Shown here piece after piece: positions 56,380 to 64,000 of a stretch of DNA of 64,000 nt (positions within the stretch are counted from its first letter, which is position 1; the number at the start of each line of letters is the position of its first letter). Made by a program: the position numbers and the translations under genes. Below the pieces are notes generated by a model. That model had not been told where the DNA came from. It did no database searches and saw only the letters and a program-made list of their open reading frames with translations. This DNA comes from Phaseolus vulgaris (lineage: Eukaryota > Streptophyta > Magnoliopsida > Fabales > Fabaceae), in the NCBI RefSeq assembly GCF_000499845.2, contig NC_023759.2, positions 17,452,272-17,516,271 of the forward strand. Reading direction: 5' to 3'.

Positions 56380-59300
56380 ATTGACTTTTTGTGCCTTGGT
56401 AGCAAAATTGGTGAAAAAGTGAAGTCATGGTTTTTGAGCAATCTTGGTGGGGAATTATCATAAATGCATCCAAAATGAGGTGTCAAAAGTTTGGTTGCAA
56501 AAGGAATTGATCTTGGTTGGGTTTTGGCTTAGCCAAGTTTGGTCTCTTGGCCAATATTTTGTGCCTTGGTAGCAAAATTGGTGAAAAATTGAAGTCATGG
56601 TTTTTTAGAAATCTTGGTGGGGAAGTGTCACAAATGTATGCAAAATGATGTGTGAAAAGTTTGGTTGCAAAAGGAATTGATCTTTGTTGGGTTTTGGCTT
56701 AGCCAAGTTGGATGGATTTGTTTTTTATGCCTTGGTAGCAAAATTGGTGAAAAAGTGAATTCATGGCTTTTGAGCAATCTTGGTGGGCAATTGTCACAAA
56801 TGCATCCAAAATGAGGTTTCAAAAGCTTGGTTGCAAAAGCAATTGATCTTGTTTGGGTTTTGGCTTAGCCAAGTTGGGTGGATTGGCTTTTTGTGCCTTG
56901 GTAGCAAAATTGGTGAAAAAGTGAAGTCATGGTTTTTGAGCAATCTTGGTGAGGAATTGTCACAAATGCATCCAAATTTAGGTGTCAAAAGTTTGGTTGC
57001 AAATGGAATTGATCTTGGTTGGATGTTGGCTTAGCCTATTTGGGTGGATTGACTTTTTGTGCCTTGGTAGCAAAATTGGTGAAAAAGTGAAGTCATGGTT
57101 TGTGAGCAATCTTGGTGGGGAATTGTCACAAATGTATGCAAAATGAGGTAAGAAAAGTTTGGTTGCAAAAGGAATTGATCTTGGTTGGATTTTGGCTTAG
57201 CCAAGTTGGGTGCATTGGCTTTTTGTGCCTTGGTAGCAAGATTGGTAAAACAGTGAAGTCATGGTTTTTGAGCAATCTTGGTGGGGAAATCTCACAAATG
57301 CATCCAAAATGAGGTGTCAAAAGATTGGTTGCAAAAGGAATTAATCTTGGTTTGGTTTTCGCTTAGCCAAGTTTGGTCGCTTGGCTTAGTTTTTGTGCAT
57401 TGGTAGCAAAATTGGTGATAAAGTGAAGTCGTGGTTTTCGAGCAACCTTGGTGGGGAATTAGCAGAAATGCATCGAAATGAGTTGTCAAAAGTTTGGTTA
57501 CAAAAGGAATTGATCTTGGTTGGGTTTTTGTTGAGCCAAGTTTTGACACTTTGCCTAGTTTTTGTGCCTTGGTACCAAATTGGTGAAAAAATGAAGTCAT
57601 GGTTTTTGAGCAATCTTGGTGGGGAAATGTCATAAAGTTTGCAAATTGATGGGTGAAAAGATTGGTTGCAAAAGGAATTGATCTTGGTTGGGTTTTGGTT
57701 TAGCCAAGTCTGGTGGATTGGCTTTTTGTGCCTTGGTAGCAAAATTGGTAAAATGGTGAAGTCATGGTTTTTGAGAAATCTTGGTGGGGAATTCTCACAA
57801 ATGCATCCTAAATGATGTGTCAAAAGTTTGGTTGCAAAAGCAATTGATCTTGGTTGGGTTTTGGCTTAGCCAAGTTGGGTGCATTGGCTTTTTGTGCCTT
57901 GGTAGAAAAATTGGTGAAAAAGTGAAGTCATGGTTTTTGACCAATATGGGTGGGAAATTGTCACAAATGCATCCAAAATGAGATGTCATAAGTTTGGTTG
58001 GAAAAGGAATTGAACTTGGTTGGGTTTTGGCTGAGCCAAGTTTGGGCTCTTGGCCTAGTTTTTGTGCCTTGGTAGCAAAATTGGTGAAAAAGTCAAGTCA
58101 TGGTTTTTGGGCAATCTTGGTGGGGAAGTGTCACAAATAAATGCAAAATGAGGAATGAAAAGTTCGGTTGCAAAAGGAATTGATCTTGGTTTGGTTTTGG
58201 CTTAGCCAAGTTGGGCGGATTGGCTTTTTGTGCCTTGGTAGCAAAATTGGTGAAAAAGTGAAGTCATGGTTTTTTAGCAATCTTGGTGGGGAATTGTCAC
58301 AAATGTATGCAAAATGAGATGGTAAAAGTTTGGTTACAAAAGGAATTGATCTTGGTTGGGTTTTGGCTTAGCCAAGTTGGGTGGATTGGCTTTTTATGCC
58401 TTGGTAGCAAAATTGGTAAAATAGTGAAGTCATGGTTTTTGATCAATCTTGGTGGGGAATTGTCACAAATACATGCAAAATGAGGTGTGAAAAGTTTGGT
58501 TGCAAAAGGAATTAATCTTGCTTGAGTTTTGGCTTAGCCAAGTTTGATCGCTTGGCCTAGTTTTTGTGCCTTGGTAGCAAAATTGGTAATAAAGTGAAGT
58601 CGTGGTTTTCCAGCAATCTTGGTGGAGAATTAGCACAAATGCATCGAAATGAGGTGTCAAAACTTTGGTTACAAAAGGAATTGATCTTGGTTGTGTTTTT
58701 GCTTAGCCAAGTTTGGTCACTTGGCCTAGTTTTTGTGCCTTGGTTGCAAAATTGGTGATAAAGTGAAGTCGTGGTTTTCGAGCAATCTTGGTGCGGAATT
58801 AGCACAAATGCATCGAAATGAGGTGTCAAAAGTTTGGTTACAAAAGGAATTGATCTTGGTTGGGTTTTTGCTGAGCCAAGTTTGGTCGCTTGGCCTAAAT
58901 TTTGTGCCTTGGTACCAAATTGGTGAAAAAATGAAGTCATTGTTTTTGAACAATCTTGGTGGGGAAATGTCATAAATGTTTGCAAAATGAGGGGTGAAAA
59001 GGTTGGTTGCAAAAGGAATTGATCTTGGTTGGGTTTTGTCTTAGCCAAGTCTGGTGGATTGGCTTTTTGTGCCTTGGTAGCAAAATTGGTAAAATGATGA
59101 AGTCATGGTTTTTGAGCAATCTTGGTGGGGAATTCTCACAAATGCATCCAAAATGATGTGTCAAAAGTTTGGTTGCAAAAGGAATTGATCTTGGTTGGGT
59201 TTTGGCTTAGCCAAGTTGGGTACATTGGCTTTTTGTGCCTTGGTAGCAAAATTGGTGAAAACGTGAAGTCATGGTTTTTGACCAATATGGGTGAGCAATT

Positions 59301-60629
59301 GTCACAAATGCATCCAAAATGAGATGTCATAAGTTTGGTTGGAAAAGGAATTGAACTTGGTTGGGTTTTTGCTTAGCCAAGTTTGGTCTCTTGGCCTAGT
59401 TTTTGTGCCTTGGTAGCAAAATTGGTGATAAAGTGAAGTCGTGGTTTTCGAGCAATCTTGGTGGGGAATTAGCACAAATGCATCGAAATGAGGTGTCAAA
59501 ACTTTGGTTACAAAAGGAATTGATCTTGGTTGGGTTTTTACTTAGCCAAGTTTGGTCTCTTGGCCTAGTTTTTGTGCCTTGGTAGCAAAATTCGTGAGAA
59601 AGTGAAGTCGTGGTTTTCGAGTAATCTTGGTGGGGAATTAGCACAAATGCATCGAAATGAGGTGTCAAAAGTTTGGTTACGAAAGGAATTGATCTTGGTT
59701 GGGTTTTTGCTTAGCCAAGTTTGGTCGCTTGGCCTAGTTTTTGTATCTTGGTACCAAATTGGTGAAAAAATGAAGTCATGGTTTTTGAGCAATCTTGGTG
59801 TGGAAGTGTCATAAATGTATGCAAAATGTGGTGTGAAAAGGTTGGTTGCAAAAGGAATTGATCTTGGTTGGTTTTGGCTTAGCCAAGTCTGGTGGATTGG
59901 CTTTTTGTGCCTTGGTAGCAAAATTTGGAAAATAGTGATTTCATGATTTTGAGCAATCTTGGTGGGGAATTCTCACAAATGCATCCAAAATGATGTGTCA
60001 AAAGTTTGGTTGCAAAAGGAATTGATCTTGGTTGGGTTTTGGCTTAGCCAAGTTGGGTGCATTGGCTTTTTGTTCCTTGGTAGCAAAATTGGTGAAAAAG
60101 TGAAGTCATGGTTTTTAAGGCAATATTGGTGGGGAATTGTCACAAATGCATCCAAAATGAGGTGTCAAAAGTTTGTTTGGAAAAGGAATTGATCTTGGTT
60201 GGGTTTTGGCTTAGCCAAATTTGGTCTCTTGGCCTAGTTTTTGTGCCTTGGTAGCAAAATTGGTGAGAAATTGAAGTCATGGTTTTTTAGCAATCTAGGT
60301 GGGGAAGTGTCACAAATGTATGCAAAATGAGGTGTGAAAAGTTTGGTTGCAAAAGGAATTGATCTTGGTTGTGTTTTGGCTTAGCCAAGTAGGGTGGATT
60401 GGCTTTTTGTGCCTTGGTAGCAAAATTGGGGAAAAAGTGAAGTCATGATTTTTGAGCAATTTTGGTGGGGAATGGTAACAAATGCATTCAAAATGAGGTG
60501 TCAAAAGTTTGGTTGCAAAAGGAATTGATCTTGGTTGGGTTTTGGCTTAGCCAAGTTGGGTGGATTGGCTTTTTTTGCCTTGGTAGCAAAATTGGTGAAA
60601 AAGTGCAGTCATGGTTTTTGAGCAATCTC
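56380..60629. repeat. Satellite array 2, monomer about 168 bp, about 25 copies
   Basis: It has the same monomer and orientation as array 1. Variant types recur at multi-monomer distances. The GAATTAGCACAAATGCATCG type clusters at 57420-57560 and 58590-59700. The type with AAATGATGTGTCAAAAG recurs near 57810, 59155 and 59990. Short ORFs on both strands are repeat by-products. The array ends within a monomer at 60629. Confidence 0.93.
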
Positions 60630-60702
60630 GATGGAAGTGGACCAAGCACAAGCCCACATGCAAGCCCACCAAAGGGTAGATTTGGGCCAACCCTAGAGTT
60701 AT
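60630..60702 (+). repeat. Fragment of a D-type LTR (73 bp)
   Basis: It matches the first roughly 75 bases of the D LTR (GACCAAGCACAAGCCCACAT ...) in plus orientation. It lies between array 2 and the E LTR. Confidence 0.8.
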
Positions 60703-61251
60703 TGATGGAAGAGGCCCCAACACCATTCCTTTGAGAGGCCACTAAAATGGTACATTAAGGCTAAACTTAAGTTTAATTAGAAATATCCATTTAGGCGCCA
60801 CTTCTCACATGTGCCATCACTTTGCATGTTCCTTCCTTTTCTCTTTGCAAATCCGGCCATGTGAAGCCTAGGCACACCAATGTGCTCCCATGTGCTCACA
60901 TGTGCATGTAATTTGGCTAGCATTTTCTTTTCATTTACATGTACATGTACGGTCCTCCTAGGCTATTTAAGGATGAGCCTACCTCATGTACTAACAAGAT
61001 TAATTTGAGTAATGAAATGCTGCCAAAATGTGCCATTCTTACTCCCTTGCCTAAAATCTCTTTAGATTTAGGTCTCTAATCTTCAAACCTTTCACCTACA
61101 AAGAGAGTTGTTCGAACCTCTCTCACTCTCCTACTCTTCATGAACCTCCAAGGCTACCACAAAACTTAGGAGAGCCTTGTTCCACCAACAATCCATTAAA
61201 GCTTCCGAAAACCACCACAAAAACCGCAAGGAGAAAAGCTCAATGCCATCA
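60703..61251 (+). repeat. LTR of element E (549 bp)
   Basis: Its start (TGATGGAAGAGGCCCCAACA) is shared with F and its inner half with G, so it ties the three into one family. Confidence 0.8.
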
Positions 61252-62267
61252 TTTGGTATCTGAGTTATGGTCTTCAAGAGATAAGTGCCTCTTTTCATTT
61301 TTTCTATTTGAGTTCTTCTTATCTTCATGTTGTTCATCTCTTGTTCAAGTTGTCTTGCTATTTTTACGTTTTTAATTTGATTTAGATGCTATTATAAGCA
61401 TTTCAATCGGTAGAAATTGTTCAATTTGTTCTTGAGCACCTTATTTTCAATTTTGTGTAGGAATCTATGGTGAATTGAGTTGCTATTTTGATATCAGGAT
61501 ATTTGAGTCTTGCTTGAATTTCTCTTCTGTTCATATGATGTGTTTGAGTCATTTTATTTTTTGGATCTATAAGTTTTGTCCAGTCATGTAATTCCAAAAT
61601 TGTCAACAAATCTTAGTAGTACTTTTCTTGATTCATTTGTTTCTTGTTTTGATTTGAGTGTTTAATTTGAATTATGAATTGATTTGTTCCTTTGGTGCAT
61701 TTTTCCTTTTAGTTTGAGTTCATATTTTTATGCTAGATCCATACAAATTCTATCACATTCATTCCATTGTGTTTTTGTAGTTTCTCATTTTGTTTTTAAT
61801 TCCAGATTTAGGAATCCTCTGTTTCAACAAATTCTGTCCTGGCTGTTTTGTATTATGAAAATTAAATACGTTAAAAGAAAATTATGAAATTCTGGATTTC
61901 GGTGGTTTGAATTGTTAACAAAAGAAGAAAAAAAGAATTAGTTGAAAAGGAAAAATAGAAAAAATATATAAATCACAAAAAAAGTGTGCATTCTGGCGCT
62001 AAAAACTGGTGGTAATTGGACATTGATTTTAAAAAATTTATTACAATTAATTGGTACATGTTTTTGGTGTGATTCCTGCGCCAAAAGTTTTTTAAGAGAC
62101 TGAATCGTTTGTGTTTAAATTTTCAGAAGCAAATTCAAAGCAGCCAGCTCAGCATAAATATTTGAAGTCACGCTTTCTGAACCTTAATTTTCCAATAGTG
62201 TTGTTTTGGTTTTTCAAATCAATTCTAGTGCCATTCTTTAGGTTCCTTTTGTGTGTCATCCTTTAGG
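60703..62267 (+). mobile_element. Element E: G-family LTR and leader, truncated
   Basis: The LTR (60703-61251, 549 bp, TGATGG...GCCATCA) is followed by primer site TGGTATCTGAG at 61254 and a leader homologous to that of G but on the opposite strand. The coding part is missing: sequence changes at about 62267 to the LTR of F. Confidence 0.82.
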
Positions 62268-62601
62268 TTCTAGAATCCTTCCTTGTGTGGTTGGTCTATA
62301 ATTTACGCCCATTAGGCCTAGCTAATTGGGCCGGTCCTAAATTTATTTAGAAATGGATATTTCTAGTTAAACTTAGGTTTAGCCTTTTAAGTACCACTTT
62401 GCATGTTTCTTCACATTTACAAAATGACTTAAACTATGATACTTTGACTTAGAAAAGTAAGAAGAACTATCACACACTAGAGTCTATGATATGTAAAAAA
62501 ATGTGTCCTCTGGACCCCTCTTTGACATTAACTCTTGTGGTTGCCTCAATGTAGCATTTTAGTGGCCTCTCAAAGGATTGGTGTTGGGGCCTCTTCCATC
62601 A
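62268..62601 (-). repeat. Partial 3' LTR of element F
   Basis: On the minus strand it starts TGATGGAAGAGGCCCCAACA at 62601 and runs about 330 bases to a break with the E leader. Confidence 0.78.
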
Positions 62602-62767
62602 TCCCCTCCCTCTTGAAAAGGATTTGTCCTCAAATCCATTGCTTCTTCTTCTTCAATGCTAGGGGGATGAATGTGGCTGGATGGTGTCCATCATCTCCTC
62701 CTTCTTGAGAAGATCTATCCTCAGATCTACAGATTTGATCTCAGATAGCAGCCTCTTGCTTCTTCAA

Positions 62768-63550
62768 CTAGGCTTGCCCTCCCGGATCAAACGTCCACCT
62801 ATGGGAATCATCAAATAAATCATAGGTGTTAGTTTGAAAATCAATTTTACTATGTTGCCATTTTTGTTTTTCTTTTGTTTTTGGCAACTTTTTACAATAT
62901 TTCTCTTTTGGTCGTTGTATGTGTTCTCTAATCCTCTTATGCATTTTAAAATTTTCAATTGTTGTTACTTTTTCCTTAGGCACAAATCCTTTAGGAAACG
63001 GTAACAACTCAAAAGGGAAAAGAGGATTAAGTCCACATACAACTTCAAATGTAGAAATATTAGTCGTCTTGTGGACTACTCTATTGTATGCATGCTCAAT
63101 GTGGAAAAGATACTCATCCCAAGAGTTGTAGTTGTCTCTCATGATTATTCTAGGCATAGTAGAAAGAGTTATGTTTTCAATATTATTTTGACCATTCTTT
63201 TGAGGATGATAAGAATTTAAAGAATACAACTTAGTTCCAAGTTTTTCCAAGAGAATCCTCAAATAATGGTTTTCAAATTTTGGAGCTCTATCCAACACTA
63301 TGCTTGAAGATAAACCATGAAGACTTATCACTTCTCTAAAGATGAGTTTATCCATATCCATAAGAATGGAATCAAAACCTTTTGTTGTCCTAGGAAGCTC
63401 TAATATAAAATCTAGGCTTATGTCTTCCCATAGATCATTTGCAAAAGGTAAAGGAGTATAGAGTTCATGAGACATCGCCTTAGATGTATTTCTAAAACAA
63501 GGAATGTATCTAGGGTAATGTCTTTGAACATCTTTTCTCATGGGTGACAA
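62768..63550 (-). pseudogene. Integrase remnant of element F
   Basis: This 260-codon stretch covers an integrase-like core homologous to D residues about 323-571. It keeps Asp at SLDFI and at VLDRAPKF, both lost in D, but the Glu of GQTEVV is replaced (GQNNIEN). The zinc finger Cys pair is missing. The C-terminal part ends RWTFDPGGQA as in D. F therefore looks closer to the ancestral integrase than D. Confidence 0.78.
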
Positions 63551-64000
63551 GAATTTTCCTTTTAAAAGCTCTAGAGTTTTATCAACTCTAATTTAGCCCA
63601 TGAGTTCTCCTTCATGAAGAATTTCTCTTTTATGTGTGAAGGTAGTCTCGTTGATACAACCTTTGTTCACGAAAATTTTAATTCTTTGCAATGGTTGTCT
63701 CAATAAGACATGACAAGTTTCTTTAGGCAATACCTCACATAAAAACTTATTTTTGTAAATGCCTATAGATAACTTGACCTTCACTTGGTGATTTTTCAGC
63801 ACATATGAAAAATAATCTACGACATCTTTATCTATGCAAGCCTCTTTTAAGGATTCTTCTTTTTTGACTATGCTTGCAAGTGTTCCTTTACAAAAGGTAA
63901 GGCTAGGTTGTTCAATAAGAAGCATGTTTTCAAAGGTATTTTAATTCTTTTGTCTTGTTGAATGACCTTGTGGGAAGGAACACTCTTCTCCCACGCCTTT
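63551..64000 (-). pseudogene. Linker and protease tail of element F
   Basis: The minus strand carries the linker (AWEKSVPSHKVIQQD near 63940-64000), a frame disturbance near 63935, and the open piece 63593-63925 with KNKFLCEVLPKETCHVLL and HEGELMG. A TAA near 63593 replaces the CAA of D, and the frame then continues into the integrase remnant. Confidence 0.78.

Larger units (their letters stand above)
62268..64000 (-). mobile_element. Element F: second copy of the D-type non-autonomous element, partial
   Basis: On the minus strand a partial 3' LTR (62268-62601) is followed by the polypurine tract (62602-62616) and the same linker / protease-tail / integrase-remnant order as D. The right end of the window cuts the copy. 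Its LTR is of E type, yet its internal region matches D, so the RT-less structure exists in two LTR subfamilies. Confidence 0.85.

Noticed and set aside
56279..60742. ORFs on both strands in satellite array 2
   Set aside because: Same reason: the monomer is open in several frames, so the ORFs carry no independent evidence of a gene.
1..64000. Host genes, tRNA or rRNA genes
   Set aside because: Every convincing coding stretch belongs to an LTR element. I saw no tRNA cloverleaf or rRNA segment, though a covariance-model search could not be run.

Overview
The window is a plant repeat landscape made almost entirely of nested LTR retrotransposons and tandem repeats. I found no convincing host gene, tRNA, rRNA or CRISPR array. 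The mix of Tat-lineage Ty3/gypsy elements with a dual RNase H, CRM-clade chromoviruses, a second chromovirus-like family and satellite DNA suggests a eudicot pericentromere or centromere flank. A papilionoid legume of the Phaseolus/Vigna type is my guess. The species is inference from sequence style only.

Left half (1-23921). The outer layer is an old CRM-type element (B, minus strand) that other elements have split. Its 3' LTR lies in two pieces (3557-3956 and about 20621-20971) and its pol runs 20782-23921. A Tat element (H, minus, 1-3556) abuts the left LTR piece. A second Tat element (A, minus, 3957-20620) sits inside that LTR. A contains a young non-autonomous element (D, 5329-10483) with LTRs of 699 bp each and target-site duplication TACGT. 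A third Tat element (C, plus, 23922-43913, duplication GTTTC) sits inside B pol. A complete CRM element (J, plus, 35469-43216, duplication CGAAC) sits inside the 3' LTR of C. B resumes at 43919 and stops at 44178.

Right half (44179-64000). Two arrays of the same roughly 168-bp satellite (44179-49320 and 56380-60629) flank four things: a degenerate 99/220-bp repeat block (49321-49904), a CRM fragment (K), a truncated chromovirus-like element (G, minus) and a short unassigned spacer. To the right lie a G-family LTR plus leader in the opposite orientation (E) and a second copy (F) of the D-type non-autonomous element, which runs off the window.

How it works together. J carries one uninterrupted 1545-codon gag-pol whose end lies inside its own 3' LTR, so it is the best candidate for a functional element. 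The Tat copies keep gag, protease, reverse transcriptase, a degenerate RNase H, a second RNase H, integrase and an antisense two-exon gene, but stops and frameshifts break them. D and F lack reverse transcriptase and share an unusual order (gag N-terminus, charged linker, protease tail, degenerate integrase). D nevertheless moved recently, which points to mobilisation in trans. By-eye LTR differences are about 3/978 for J, 3/699 for D and 14/890 for C, in agreement with the nesting order.
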